This document shows, one piece after another, positions 49,652 to 58,410 of a stretch of DNA of 64,000 nt (its first letter is position 1; the number at the start of each line of letters is the position of its first letter). The stretch covers positions 7,031,001 through 7,095,000 of the forward strand of contig NZ_CP122458.1 of assembly GCF_032598905.1 (NCBI RefSeq). Direction: 5' to 3'. Both the position numbers and the translations under genes were made by a program. The notes under the pieces were generated by a model that saw only the letters and a program-made list of their open reading frames with translations, had not been told where the DNA came from and did no database searches. Origin of the DNA: Streptomyces sp. 11x1. Its GTDB lineage: Bacteria > Actinomycetota > Actinomycetes > Streptomycetales > Streptomycetaceae.

Positions 49652-50245
49652 CTACGGGTGTACGGGGTACGACGCCTGGAAGGCCAGCCGACGGTCCGCG
49701 CCGGCACCGAGCGGGTCGAGGAGGTCGTCGAGGGCGTGGAACTCCTCCCAGGCGGGCCGGCCGCTCACCTCCGCCAGCCGGCCGACGAAGAGGTCCTCCA
49801 GCTCCCGCACCCGCTTGTTCTTCCACACCTTGTCGGCCAGGGAGACCAGCAGGTCCTCCACCCCGACGCCGGGCTCCGCCCACGCCGCGTGCGTGGCCGC
49901 GAACCTGGCCGACTCCGGCTCGACCCCGTGCTCCAGCAGCAGTCGGCGCCCGGCCTCCTCGTGCGCGGAGCCGGGGCCCGACAGCTCCCCGGGGTGCGTG
50001 ATCTTCCCGATGTCGTGCGTGGCCGCCCCGAAGAGCGCGGCCGCGCGGTCGAACGGCAGCCGCGGGTGCCGCTGTTCCAACCAGGCGGTCAGTTCGTGTG
50101 CCACGTCGTGGACGAGCCGTAGGTGTGCCGCGAGCCGGGGCGGGGCGCCGAGGCTTCGCAGCAGCGTCACGGCCCGCTCGGGCAGGGGGCGCAGTGGCGG
50201 GTCGGTGACGGCGGTCAGCGGATCGGTGGAGCGCGACGAATTCAC
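49652..50245 (-). CDS. HD domain phosphohydrolase-like protein
   Basis: A 197-residue HD-superfamily protein: the first His is in LRLVHDVAHEL, the HD doublet in GAATHDIGKITHPGEL, and the downstream His/Asp in FAATHAAW and VSLADKVWKNKRV. This fits metal-dependent phosphohydrolases acting on nucleotides; the exact substrate cannot be told. It lies upstream of the SARP gene on the same strand with 228 bases between and is not obviously cotranscribed. Confidence 0.85.
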   Translation of the reverse strand: MNSSRSTDPLTAVTDPPLRPLPERAVTLLRSLGAPPRLAAHLRLVHDVAHELTAWLEQRHPRLPFDRAAALFGAATHDIGKITHPGELSGPGSAHEEAGRRLLLEHGVEPESARFAATHAAWAEPGVGVEDLLVSLADKVWKNKRVRELEDLFVGRLAEVSGRPAWEEFHALDDLLDPLGAGADRRLAFQASYPVHP

Positions 50246-50407
50246 GGGATGTGTCTACCGGCCCGCGGGGGCCGTCGGGCGAATTCAACGCATCCGTGCG
50301 CAACCGGAGTTGTGCGGGACAGACTCCAGGCGAGTTTAGATACATTGGGTCATCGAGGAGATGCGAAGAGTGAAATTCGATGGTGCGGGGGAGCACCGTG
50401 AAGGCAG

Positions 50408-50545
50408 GTGGAGAAGGCTCGGGGGACGGTACTCGGCGGGCGCGTCGAAGAGGCGGAGGAATCGGTGGAGGAATTGCGGCGGACGGCTGAAAGGGCGGGA
50501 ATTGTTCTGCCGTCACCGGGCCTCTCGGCGGCGGCCCTGCGGTGA
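50408..50545 (+). CDS. 45-residue conserved-looking small protein, coupled to the next gene
   Basis: GTG 50408 to TGA 50543-50545 encodes 45 residues, beginning MEKARGTVLGGRVEEAEES and containing VEELRRTAERAGIVLPSPGLS. The stop overlaps the GTG of the following gene (GTGA), a coupling sign that also supports both. A TGA directly upstream at 50399-50401 limits the start. The first half is an acidic amphipathic helix, possibly coiled coil. Function unknown; it was too short for automatic calling. Confidence 0.6.
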   Translation: MEKARGTVLGGRVEEAEESVEELRRTAERAGIVLPSPGLSAAALR

Positions 50546-50772
50546 ACGGCAACGGGAGGAGACCGGCGATCGGCACCTATGCGGTGGACACCCGCACGGG
50601 GCACGTCGGCCGCGTCATGGGCCACGAGGGGCCCTACGTACAGCTCCGGCTGGTCGGCGGCGGAAGGGAGTGGGACTGCGCCCCCGAGGTCGTACGGACC
50701 GCGACGACCATAGAACGGCTGCGGGCCGCGACGGCCTACGAGAACGCACGCAGCCGGGGCGAGGTCCCTTGA
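50542..50772 (+). CDS. Small conserved Streptomyces protein, function unknown
   Basis: A 76-residue protein with GTYAVDTRTGHVGRVMGHEGPYVQLR and GGGREWDCAPEVVR, a beta-barrel-like small fold of the kind seen in many Streptomyces small proteins. The GTG start overlaps the stop of the 45-residue gene. There is no signal peptide or membrane helix. recO follows 58 bases later. Confidence 0.7.
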   Translation: MNGNGRRPAIGTYAVDTRTGHVGRVMGHEGPYVQLRLVGGGREWDCAPEVVRTATTIERLRAATAYENARSRGEVP

Positions 50773-50830
50773 AGGGATGACCGCCGGACGAGGTCCCGCC
50801 GCGCACCGGCCGTAGGCGAGAATGGGCGGC

Positions 50831-51580
50831 ATGAGCCTATTCCGGGACGACGGTGTCGTGCTGCGCACCCAGAAGCTGGGTGAAGCGGACCGGATCATCA
50901 CGTTGCTCACCCGTGGGCACGGGCGGGTGCGGGCCGTGGCGCGCGGGGTGCGGCGGACCAAGTCCAAGTTCGGCGCGCGGCTCGAACCCTTCTCCCACGT
51001 GGACGTGCAGTTCTTCGCGCGCGGCAGCGAGCTGGTCGGGCGCGGGCTGCCCCTGTGCACCCAGAGCGAGACCATCGCTCCCTACGGCGGCGGCATCGTG
51101 AGCGACTACGCCCGCTACACCGCCGGGACGGCCATGCTGGAGACCGCCGAGCGGTTCACGGACCACGAGGGCGAGCCCGCCGTGCAGCAGTACCTGCTGC
51201 TCGTCGGCGGGCTGCGCACCCTCGCCCGCGGCGAACACGCCCCGCACCTGGTCCTCGACGCCTTCCTGCTGCGCTCCCTCGCCGTCAACGGCTACGCCCC
51301 CACCTTCAGCGACTGCGCCAAGTGCGGCATGCCCGGCCCGAACCGTTTCTTCTCCGTCGCCTCCGGAGGCTCCGTCTGCGTGGACTGCCGGGTGCCCGGC
51401 AGCGTCGTACCCTCGCCACAGACGCTGGAACTGCTCGCGGCGCTCCTTACGGGAGACTGGGAGACCGCGGACGCGAGCGAGCCGCGGCACGTCAGGGAGG
51501 GCAGCGGGCTGGTGTCCGCCTATCTGCACTGGCATCTGGAGCGCGGCCTGCGCTCCCTTCGGTACGTGGAGAAGTCGTAG
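50831..51580 (+). CDS. recO: DNA repair protein RecO
   Basis: A 249-residue RecO: the N-terminal OB fold (MSLFRDDGVVLRTQKLGEAD, ARGVRRTKSKFG), helical middle and the C-terminal zinc site CAKCGMPG...CVDC. RecO works with RecR to load RecA on SSB-coated single-stranded DNA. ATG codons at 50822 and 50831 are in frame; the latter gives the family N terminus. It is followed 42 bases later by uppS, a conserved pairing in actinobacteria. Confidence 0.95.
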   Translation: MSLFRDDGVVLRTQKLGEADRIITLLTRGHGRVRAVARGVRRTKSKFGARLEPFSHVDVQFFARGSELVGRGLPLCTQSETIAPYGGGIVSDYARYTAGTAMLETAERFTDHEGEPAVQQYLLLVGGLRTLARGEHAPHLVLDAFLLRSLAVNGYAPTFSDCAKCGMPGPNRFFSVASGGSVCVDCRVPGSVVPSPQTLELLAALLTGDWETADASEPRHVREGSGLVSAYLHWHLERGLRSLRYVEKS

Positions 51581-51622
51581 GCACGACCGACCCACCGGCA
51601 CCCCTAAGGAGACGAGAAGCAC

Positions 51623-52471
51623 ATGGTGGTACGCGGGTTCCTCGGGCGTCAGCGCCGCGAGTACAAGGCGCCGACGCCGCACCCGTCCGGCGCCCGCGCG
51701 CCCAAGCTCCCCGGCGAGCTGGTCCCCGAGCACGTGGCGATCGTCATGGACGGCAACGGCCGCTGGGCCAAGGAGCGCGGGCTGCCGCGCACCGAGGGCC
51801 ACAAGGTCGGCGCCGAGCGCGTGCTCGACGTCCTCCAGGGCTCGATCGAGGTCGGCGTCCGCAACATCTCCCTCTACGCCTTCTCCACCGAGAACTGGAA
51901 GCGCTCGCCCGACGAGGTCCGCTTCCTGATGAACTTCAACCGCGACTTCATCCGCAAGACCCGCGACCAGCTCGACGAACTCGGCATCCGGGTCCGCTGG
52001 GTGGGCCGGATGCCGAAGCTGTGGAAGTCGGTCGCCAGGGAACTGCAGGTCGCGCAGGAGCAGACCAAGGACAACGACCTGCTGACGCTGTACTTCTGCA
52101 TGAACTACGGCGGCCGGGCCGAGATCGCCGACGCGGCCCAGGCCCTCGCCGAGGACATCCGCGCGGGCCGCCTCGACCCCTCCAAGGTCACCGAGAAGAC
52201 CTTCGCGAAGTACCTCTACTACCCGGACATGCCGGACGTCGACCTCTTCCTGCGTCCCAGCGGTGAGCAGCGCACCTCCAACTACCTGCTCTGGCAGAGC
52301 GCCTACGCCGAGATGGTCTTCCAGGACGTGCTGTGGCCCGACTTCGACCGCCGTGACCTGTGGCGGGCGTGCGTGGAGTTCGCCTCCCGCGACCGCCGCT
52401 TCGGCGGTGCCGTCCCGAACGAGGAACTCCTCGCGATGGAAGCCGCGATGGAGGGCCGGACGGAGGGCTGA
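51623..52471 (+). CDS. uppS: Isoprenyl (undecaprenyl-type) transferase
   Basis: A 282-residue cis-prenyltransferase: [19 protein letters not shown] with the catalytic aspartate and glycine-rich loop, [16 protein letters not shown], and the C-terminal signatures [24 protein letters not shown] and FGG. It makes long-chain polyprenyl diphosphate for peptidoglycan lipid carriers. ATG 51623 follows AAGGAGA. The next gene starts two bases after its stop. Confidence 0.95.
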   Translation: MVVRGFLGRQRREYKAPTPHPSGARAPKLPGELVPEHVAIVMDGNGRWAKERGLPRTEGHKVGAERVLDVLQGSIEVGVRNISLYAFSTENWKRSPDEVRFLMNFNRDFIRKTRDQLDELGIRVRWVGRMPKLWKSVARELQVAQEQTKDNDLLTLYFCMNYGGRAEIADAAQALAEDIRAGRLDPSKVTEKTFAKYLYYPDMPDVDLFLRPSGEQRTSNYLLWQSAYAEMVFQDVLWPDFDRRDLWRACVEFASRDRRFGGAVPNEELLAMEAAMEGRTEG

Positions 52472-52473
52472 CC

Positions 52474-52995
52474 GTGACGCGGGCCGGCGGGGAGAACGTG
52501 GAGCTGGTGTACCGGGCGGCGGTCGGGGACTTCCGCGAGGCGGTACGCGTGTCCGCGCGCGCCTCGGCCGCCGGCCGGTGGGGCCGGGCGCTGCTGCTGT
52601 TCGCCGCCGGGGCGGGCCTGCTCGTCACGGTCGTGACGCTCGCCCTGGGCGCCCTGCCCGACGCACGGGCCCTGATGACGCCGGTGGCGGCGGGCGGCCT
52701 CGTCCTGCTGCCGCGGCTCCAGGCCCGCCTCCTGCACCGGCGGGCGGCGGCCCTCGGGCTGCATCGCGCCGTGCTGGACCCGTGGGGCGTGACGGTCGCG
52801 CACGACCGGGGCACCGAGCGCCCGGCCCGCTGGTCCCAGGTCTCCCGGTACGCGGAGACCCCGCACACCTTCGTCCTGCTCAGCGGCGCCCACGCACCCC
52901 GTCTCACCGTGCTCCCGAAGCGCGGCCTGGCGACCCCCGCCGACGCCGACCGTCTCCGCGCCGTCCTGACCCGCGAGGGCCTGACCCGGCTGTAG
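52474..52995 (+). CDS. YcxB-like membrane protein
   Basis: A 173-residue protein with two adjacent membrane helices (ALLLFAAGAGLLVTVVTLALGAL and VAAGGLVLLPRLQA region) and a C-terminal cytosolic domain containing VAHDRGTERPARWSQVSRYAETPHTFVLL and PKRGLATPADADRLRAVL, which matches YcxB-like C-terminal domains. GTG 52474 follows the uppS stop directly and is preceded by GGAGGG. Function unknown. Cotranscribed with recO-uppS. Confidence 0.8.
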   Translation: MTRAGGENVELVYRAAVGDFREAVRVSARASAAGRWGRALLLFAAGAGLLVTVVTLALGALPDARALMTPVAAGGLVLLPRLQARLLHRRAAALGLHRAVLDPWGVTVAHDRGTERPARWSQVSRYAETPHTFVLLSGAHAPRLTVLPKRGLATPADADRLRAVLTREGLTRL

Positions 52996-53011
52996 GGGGC
53001 GGAGCCCCGGC

Positions 53012-53047
53012 CTTTCAGAGGTGCGGGGAACTGCGCGAGAAGCCCCC
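53012..53047. repeat. Half copy of the intergenic repeat
   Basis: A right-type core AGGTGCGGGGAACTGCGCGAGAAGCCCCC lies just after the YcxB-like stop and before the convergent zur gene; no left arm is present. Confidence 0.75.
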
Positions 53048-53074
53048 ACGCACCCGCACCCGCCGACGCGCGCC

Positions 53075-53488
53075 CTACGACGTCTTGGCCGCGCAGTCCG
53101 CGCAGGTGCCGAAGATCTCCACCGTGTGGGCGACGTTCACGAAGCCATGCTCGGCGGCGATCGCGTCGGCCCACTTCTCGACCGCGGGGCCCTCCACCTC
53201 CACGGCCGCGCCGCAGATCCGGCAGACCAGGTGGTGATGGTGCTCGCCGGTCGAGCAGCGGCGGTACACGGACTCGCCGTCGGAGGTGCGCAGGACATCG
53301 ACCTCGCCCGCGTCGGCGAGGGACTGCAACGTGCGGTACACGGTGGTGAGCCCGACCGAGTCGCCTTTGTGCTTGAGCATGTCGTGGAGTTCCTGCGCGC
53401 TGCGGAACTCGTCGACCTCGTCCAGTGCCGCGGCCACGGCCGCCCGCTGCCGGGTGGAACGACCTCGTACAGGTCCGGCGGTCGTCAC
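53075..53488 (-). CDS. zur: Zinc uptake regulator Zur (Fur family)
   Basis: A 137-residue Fur-family repressor: N-terminal winged helix (STRQRAAVAAALDEVDEFRSAQELHDML, GLTTVYRTLQSLADAGEVD), the regulatory metal region GEHHHHLVCRICG and the C-terminal structural zinc pair CADCAAKTS. GTG 53488 with GAGGAGG five bases before it is used; the open frame goes further. It is the last gene of znuACB-zur, and a Zur box lies before znuA, so it is autoregulated through the operon. Zur represses zinc uptake under zinc sufficiency. Confidence 0.94.
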   Translation of the reverse strand: MTTAGPVRGRSTRQRAAVAAALDEVDEFRSAQELHDMLKHKGDSVGLTTVYRTLQSLADAGEVDVLRTSDGESVYRRCSTGEHHHHLVCRICGAAVEVEGPAVEKWADAIAAEHGFVNVAHTVEIFGTCADCAAKTS

Positions 53489-53559
53489 CGTTGCCTCCTC
53501 ACGTAGCGGTCTTGCGGGGGCCATTGTGCCAGCCCCCGTCGACCCCGTTCAGCCGCCGG

Positions 53560-54504
53560 TCAGCTCGCGGACCCCTCGGCGGAGCCCCGGGCGGCCGGAA
53601 CCGTGTCCTTCGCCACACCCGTCCCGGCGGCCTCCAGGGCCTGCGGGACCCCGCACTCCGCCGGGTCCCCGGGCGCCGTCTCCAGGGCCCGCGCGCGGCG
53701 CTTGGCCAGCGGTGTCGCCAGCGCGGTCAGCACCATGAACGCGGCGATGGCGAGCAGCACGATCGTCGCGCCGGGCGGCACGTCCTGGTAGTACGAGGTG
53801 ACCGTGCCGCCGATCGTCACGGTCACCCCGAGGGCCACGGCGATCGCGAACGTCGCCGCGAAGCTGCGGGTGAGCTGCTGTGCGGCGGCGACGGGCACGA
53901 CCATCAGCGCGGACACCAGCAGCAGTCCGACGACGCGCATGGCGACCGTCACGGTCACCGCCGCCGTGACCGCCGTCAGCAGGTTCAGCGCCCGCACCGG
54001 CAGACCGGTGACCCGGGCGAACTCCTCGTCCTGGCTGACCGCGAACAGCTGCCGGCGCAGCCCCAGCGTCATCACGATCACGAACGCGGCGAGCACGCAG
54101 ATCGCGGTGATGTCCTCCTGTGACACGGTCGACAGCGAGCCGAAGAGGAACGACATCAGATTGGCGTTGGTGCCGCCGGGCGCGAGGTTGATGAGCATCA
54201 CACCGCCGGCCATGCCGCCGTAGAAGAGCATGGCGAGCGCGATGTCGCCGCGCGTCCTGCCGTACCAGCGGATCAGCTCCATGAGCACCGCGCCCACCAC
54301 GGACACCAGCGTCGCCATCCAGACCGGCGACCAGGAGAGCATGAAGCCGAGGCCGACGCCGGTCATCGCGACATGGCCGATGCCGTCGCCCATCAGGGCC
54401 TGACGGCGCTGGACGAGGTAGATGCCGATGGCGGGAGCGGTGATGCCGACGAGGACGGCGGCGAGCAGGGCCCGCTGCATGAAGGCGTAGTCGAGGAGTT
54501 GCAT
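53560..54504 (-). CDS. znuB: Zinc ABC transporter permease (ZnuB)
   Basis: A 314-residue ABC-3 permease with eight or more helices: YAFMQRALLAAVLVGITAPAIG at the N terminus, GDGIGHVAMTGVGLGFML, MLINLAPGGTNANLMSFLFGS and VVGLLLVSALMVVPVAAAQ. This is the metal-ion type rather than the cobalamin type. It is 13 bases downstream of znuC; zur follows 71 bases later. An Ala/Glu-rich tail of about 45 residues is extra compared with the core family. Confidence 0.93.
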   Translation of the reverse strand: MQLLDYAFMQRALLAAVLVGITAPAIGIYLVQRRQALMGDGIGHVAMTGVGLGFMLSWSPVWMATLVSVVGAVLMELIRWYGRTRGDIALAMLFYGGMAGGVMLINLAPGGTNANLMSFLFGSLSTVSQEDITAICVLAAFVIVMTLGLRRQLFAVSQDEEFARVTGLPVRALNLLTAVTAAVTVTVAMRVVGLLLVSALMVVPVAAAQQLTRSFAATFAIAVALGVTVTIGGTVTSYYQDVPPGATIVLLAIAAFMVLTALATPLAKRRARALETAPGDPAECGVPQALEAAGTGVAKDTVPAARGSAEGSAS

Positions 54505-54517
54505 CGTGGGTGCCTTC

Positions 54518-55285
54518 TCAGCTCAGCAGACCCGTACGGACGGGCTCGGCGCCCGGTGCCGCGTGCGGGTGGACGTGGTCGTGGCCGGGCAGCGCGTGCT
54601 GGCCGACCGCCTTCGGGGGCGGGCCGTCGTGGGTGACACAGCCGTCGCGCAGGACGACCGCGCGGTCGATCAGCGGCTCCAGAGGGCCGAGTTCGTGCAG
54701 GACCAGCAGCACGGTCGTGCCGTGGGCGACCTGCTCGCGCAGGGTCGCGGCCAGCACCTCCTGGCTGGCCAGGTCGACGCCCGCCATGGGCTCGTCCATG
54801 ATCAGCAGCTCGGGTTCGGAGGCGAGGGCACGGGCGATGAGGACGCGCTGGTGCTGGCCGCCGGAGAGGGCGTTCACCGAGTCCTTGGCACGGTCCGCCA
54901 TGCCGACCATGTCCAGGGCGTGCCGGATCGCCTCGCGGTCGGCCTTGCGCAGGATGCCGAGGCGGGTACGGGAGAGCCGGCCGGAGGTCACGACCTCCGT
55001 GACCGTCGCCGGGACACCGCCGGCGGCCGTGGTGCGCTGCGGCACGTACCCGACGCGCCGCCAGTCGCGGAAGCGGCGCCGGGGGGTGCCGAACAGCTCG
55101 ATCTCGCCGGCGCTGACCGGCACCTGCCCGATCACCGTGCGGACCGCGGTGGACTTGCCGGAGCCGTTGGCGCCGAGCAGCGCGACGACCTCACCGCGGC
55201 GCACGGTGAGGTCGATGCCGCGCAGGACGGTGCGCGAGCCCAGGTCGGCGCGGACGCCGCGCAACGTGATGACGGGCTCGGTCAT
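54518..55285 (-). CDS. znuC: Zinc ABC transporter ATP-binding protein (ZnuC)
   Basis: A 255-residue ATPase: Walker A GANGSGKSTAVR, Q-loop YVPQR, signature LSGGQHQRVLIARAL, Walker B LLIMDEPMAGVD, H-loop VLHELG. The C-terminal tail is His-rich (HALPGHDHVHPHAAPG), a zinc-binding feature seen in ZnuC proteins. It lies 28 bases after znuA. Confidence 0.94.
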   Translation of the reverse strand: MTEPVITLRGVRADLGSRTVLRGIDLTVRRGEVVALLGANGSGKSTAVRTVIGQVPVSAGEIELFGTPRRRFRDWRRVGYVPQRTTAAGGVPATVTEVVTSGRLSRTRLGILRKADREAIRHALDMVGMADRAKDSVNALSGGQHQRVLIARALASEPELLIMDEPMAGVDLASQEVLAATLREQVAHGTTVLLVLHELGPLEPLIDRAVVLRDGCVTHDGPPPKAVGQHALPGHDHVHPHAAPGAEPVRTGLLS

Positions 55286-55313
55286 GCCTGCTGCCTCCGG
55301 ATGATCAACAAGG

Positions 55314-56276
55314 TCACTTGGCTCCCAGGGCCGTCTGGAGGGCCTTGAGGTTGGCTTCCTGGACCGCGAAGTAGTCCTTGCCGCGCGACTTCTCCGTGAT
55401 GCCCTCGATCGGGTCGAGGACGTCGGTCTTCAGGTTCGCGTCGGCGGCGATGGTCTTCGCGGTCTTGTCACTGACCAGTGTCTCGTAGAACACCGTGGTC
55501 ACACCGTCGGCCTTCGCCATCTTCTCAAGGTCCTTGACCCGGGCGGCACTCGGCTCGGACTCGGGGTCGAGACCGGTGATGGACTCCTCGGTGAGGCCGT
55601 AGCGCTCGGCGACATAGCCGAAGGCGGCGTGGGTGGTGATGAAGACCTTGGTCTTCGTGTCCTTCAGCCCGTCCACGAACTGGTCGTTCAGCGCGCCCAG
55701 CTTCTCGACCAGGGCCTCGGTGTTGGTCTTGTAGGTGTCCGCGTGGTCCGGGTCGGCCTTCTCGAAGGCGGCGCCGACGCCCTTGGCGACCTCGGCGTAC
55801 TTCACAGGGTCGAGCCAGATGTGCGGGTCCTTGCCCTCCAGCTCCTCGTTCTCGTGGTCGTCGTGCTCGGCCGAGTGGCCGCCGACCTCGTTGCCGTGGT
55901 GCTCCATGTCGGTGAGCGTGGCGGCGTCGATCTTCGTCTCGTGGCCGGACTGCGCGACCGCCTCGTCGACGGAGGGCTGCAGGCCCTTGAGGTAGAGCAC
56001 GGCGTCCGACTCCTGGAGCGCGGCCGTCTGCTTGGCGCTGATCTCCAGGTCGTGCGGCTCCTGGCCGGGCTGGGTCAGACTGGTGACGTTCACGTGCTTC
56101 CCGCCGATCTGCTCGGCGAGGAAGGCCATCGGATAGAACGACGCGACGACGTCGAACTTGTCGGTGTTGCCCGCGGCGGCGGTGTCGCCGCCGCACGCGG
56201 TGAGAGTGGTGAGGCCGAGAGCGGCGGCCGCGGTCGCCGCCGCGGGTATCAGAAGGCGTCGTCGTACTACGTTCAT
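55314..56276 (-). CDS. znuA: Zinc-binding lipoprotein of the ABC transporter (ZnuA)
   Basis: A 320-residue cluster A-I binding protein: signal MNVVRRRLLIPAAATAAAALG, lipobox LTAC at about residue 28, FYPMAFLAEQIGG, the first zinc ligand in EPHDLEISAKQ, a His/Asp/Glu-rich loop (MEHHGNEVGGHSAEHDDHENEE), DPHIWLDP, THAAFGYVAERYG and the C-terminal aspartate region. ATGs at 56291, 56285 and 56276 are in frame; the last gives a standard signal peptide and leaves room for the Zur box. None has a clear ribosome-binding site. Confidence 0.93.
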   Translation of the reverse strand: MNVVRRRLLIPAAATAAAALGLTTLTACGGDTAAAGNTDKFDVVASFYPMAFLAEQIGGKHVNVTSLTQPGQEPHDLEISAKQTAALQESDAVLYLKGLQPSVDEAVAQSGHETKIDAATLTDMEHHGNEVGGHSAEHDDHENEELEGKDPHIWLDPVKYAEVAKGVGAAFEKADPDHADTYKTNTEALVEKLGALNDQFVDGLKDTKTKVFITTHAAFGYVAERYGLTEESITGLDPESEPSAARVKDLEKMAKADGVTTVFYETLVSDKTAKTIAADANLKTDVLDPIEGITEKSRGKDYFAVQEANLKALQTALGAK

Positions 56277-56297
56277 GACAGTCATTTTCATCTTGTC

Positions 56298-56312
56298 TGG
56301 AAACGATTGTCA
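56298..56312 (-). promoter_or_regulatory. Zur box upstream of znuA
   Basis: TGGAAACGATTGTCA fits the actinobacterial Zur operator TGAAAATGATTTTCA at 12 of 15 positions and lies 22 bases upstream of the chosen znuA start, where it would block transcription of znuACB-zur when zinc is sufficient. Confidence 0.82.
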
Positions 56313-56491
56313 ACAAGCCGGGTGGTAAGCCCTTGGTAAGGCGTTTGTCCGGCATCGGCCGTCTCCTTCTTCGAACCGATTTGATCCGAGGGCAGGCCGC
56401 GCCGGTAACCTGAAGCATTCGCTCTGAAGCGCGTCCGCTTCCTCCAGGAGCGCATCGCTTCGTCGCCCGTCGTCGTAATGAAGAGAGCACC

Positions 56492-57874
56492 GTGGCCGCC
56501 GACAAGATCGACACCATCGTCAGCCTGAGCAAGCGCCGTGGCTTCGTATTCCCGTGCAGCGAGATCTACGGCGGCCAGCGTGCCGCCTGGGACTACGGAC
56601 CGCTGGGTGTCGAGCTCAAGGAGAACCTCAAGCGTCAGTGGTGGCGCTACATGGTGACGTCGCGCGAGGACGTGGTCGGTATCGACTCGTCCGTCATCCT
56701 GGCCTCCGAGGTCTGGGTGGCATCCGGCCACGTCGCCACCTTCTCCGACCCGCTCACCGAGTGCACCGCGTGCCACAAGCGGTACCGCGCGGACCACCTG
56801 GAAGAGGGGTACGAGGAGAAGAAGGGCTACGCCCCGGCGAACGGCCTGGCCGACATCAACTGCCCCAACTGTGGCAACAAGGGCCAGTTCACCGAGCCCA
56901 AGCAGTTCTCGGGTCTGCTCTCCACCCACCTCGGCCCCACCCAGGACACGGGCTCCATCGCCTACCTGCGTCCCGAGACCGCCCAGGGCATCTTCACCAA
57001 CTTCGCCCAGGTGCAGACCACTTCGCGCCGCAAGCCGCCCTTCGGCATCGCCCAGATGGGCAAGTCCTTCCGCAACGAGATCACGCCCGGCAACTTCATC
57101 TTCCGCACCCGCGAGTTCGAGCAGATGGAGATGGAGTTCTTCGTCAAGCCGGGCGAGGACGAGAAGTGGCAGGAGTACTGGATGCAGGAGCGGTGGAACT
57201 GGTACACCGGCCTGGGTCTGCGGGAAGAGAACATGCGGTGGTACGAGCACCCGCAGGAGAAGCTCTCCCACTACTCCAAGCGCACCGCCGACATCGAGTA
57301 CCGCTTCCAGTTCGGCGGCAGCGAGTGGGGCGAGCTGGAGGGCGTCGCCAACCGCACCGACTACGACCTCGGCGCGCACTCCAAGGCCTCCGGCCAGGAC
57401 CTGTCGTACTACGACCAGGAGGCGGGCGAGCGCTACACGCCGTACGTCATCGAGCCGGCGGCCGGTGTCGGCCGCACGATGCTGGCGTTCCTCCTCGACG
57501 CCTACACCGAGGACGAGGCGCCCAACGCCAAGGGCAAGCTGGAGAAGCGCACGGTGCTGCGCCTCGACCACCGGATCGCCCCGGTGAAGGTGGCCGTCCT
57601 GCCGCTGTCCCGCAACCCCGAGCTGTCCCCGAAGGCGAAGGGGCTCGCGTCGGCGCTGCGGCAGAACTGGAACATCGAGTTCGACGACGCGGGTGCGATC
57701 GGTCGGCGTTACCGCCGCCAGGACGAGATCGGTACGCCGTACTGCGTGACCGTCGACTTCGACACGCTCGACGACAACGCGGTGACCGTGCGCGAGCGGG
57801 ACTCGATGAAGCAGGAGCGCGTGTCTCTCGACCAGATCGAGGGGTACCTCGCCGCTCGGCTCGTGGGCGCGTGA
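56492..57874 (+). CDS. glyS: Glycyl-tRNA synthetase, class II homodimeric type
   Basis: A 460-residue synthetase: motif 1 region, [33 protein letters not shown] at the N terminus (split here as family signature), a zinc-type insert CTACHKRY and CPNCGNKG, motif 2 [25 protein letters not shown], motif 3 [14 protein letters not shown], and the anticodon-binding domain at the C terminus. It charges tRNA-Gly. GTG 56492 is used, with GAAGAGAG upstream. No T-box is seen in the 180-base leader. Confidence 0.95.
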   Translation: MAADKIDTIVSLSKRRGFVFPCSEIYGGQRAAWDYGPLGVELKENLKRQWWRYMVTSREDVVGIDSSVILASEVWVASGHVATFSDPLTECTACHKRYRADHLEEGYEEKKGYAPANGLADINCPNCGNKGQFTEPKQFSGLLSTHLGPTQDTGSIAYLRPETAQGIFTNFAQVQTTSRRKPPFGIAQMGKSFRNEITPGNFIFRTREFEQMEMEFFVKPGEDEKWQEYWMQERWNWYTGLGLREENMRWYEHPQEKLSHYSKRTADIEYRFQFGGSEWGELEGVANRTDYDLGAHSKASGQDLSYYDQEAGERYTPYVIEPAAGVGRTMLAFLLDAYTEDEAPNAKGKLEKRTVLRLDHRIAPVKVAVLPLSRNPELSPKAKGLASALRQNWNIEFDDAGAIGRRYRRQDEIGTPYCVTVDFDTLDDNAVTVRERDSMKQERVSLDQIEGYLAARLVGA

Positions 57875-57939
57875 TGCCAGGGCCGGGTTCGCGTCTGCCT
57901 GGCTCGAGTGGTTGACCGCCGCGGGTCGTTCGTGGCTGG

Positions 57940-57978
57940 TCGCGCAGTTCCCCGCGCCCCTTACGGGCGCGGGGAACT
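57940..57978. repeat. Intergenic repeat with truncated right arm
   Basis: GTTCCCCGCGCCC (57947-57959) pairs with GGGCGCGGGGAAC (57965-57977). The left side continues into TCGCGCA, but the right side stops at AACT and runs directly into the 3' end of the endonuclease pseudogene. Confidence 0.8.
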
Positions 57979-57985
57979 CGGCGTT

Positions 57986-58410
57986 CTACAGGTCCAGGTC
58001 GGCGAAGAGGGCCGCGTGGTCGGAGGCCTGGTCGACCTTCGAGGTGACCGTGGCGAAGGACGGGAAGGTCCTCGGCGCCCAGATGCCCCGGCGTTCCACG
58101 CCCACGTGCGTGACCCGGTCCCACAACTCCGGGCTGAACATGAGGTAGTCGAGCTTCTGCTCGTCGCGCTTGCCGGTGCCGTGGGTGCCCGGGGGCTGGG
58201 TGCCGTAGCTGTCGTGGGTCATGGCCTCGCGCAGGCCCGCGTCGAGGAGGAGCTTGATGGGGGCCTGGTCAGTGTGTCGTTGAGGTCGCCGGCCACGACG
58301 ACCCGTGAGGAGCGTTCGAGGGTGGCCTCCTAGATCTCCCTGACCCGCTTCGCTTGGGCCTTGCGGCGCTTGTCGTTCTCGGAGGCCTTTCCGAAGCCCT
58401 TGCTCTTGAA
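57986..58410 (-). pseudogene. Endonuclease/exonuclease/phosphatase gene, C-terminal fragment
   Basis: The minus strand from 58410 reads FKSKGFGKASENDKRRKAQAKRVREI, then a TAG at 58330-58332 where a tyrosine is expected, then EATLERSSRVVVAGDLNDT, then a single-base loss near 58270 shifts the frame, continuing as DQAPIKLLLDAGLREAMTHDSYG, GKRDEQKLDYLMFSPELWDRV and SDHAALFADLDL to the stop. GDLND and the SDHAAL end are catalytic motifs of the family. It is the 3' portion of the gene whose 5' portion is at 59971-60240. Confidence 0.87.

Noticed and set aside
50361..50780. ATG 50361 frame with GAGGAG upstream
   Set aside because: The translation becomes strongly Arg-rich and overlaps the two small coupled genes in another frame; those fit codon use better.
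56313..56491. Possible T-box riboswitch before glyS
   Set aside because: I could not find a T-box core or a specifier stem with a Gly codon in the 180 bases; actinobacterial T-boxes are mostly before ileS.
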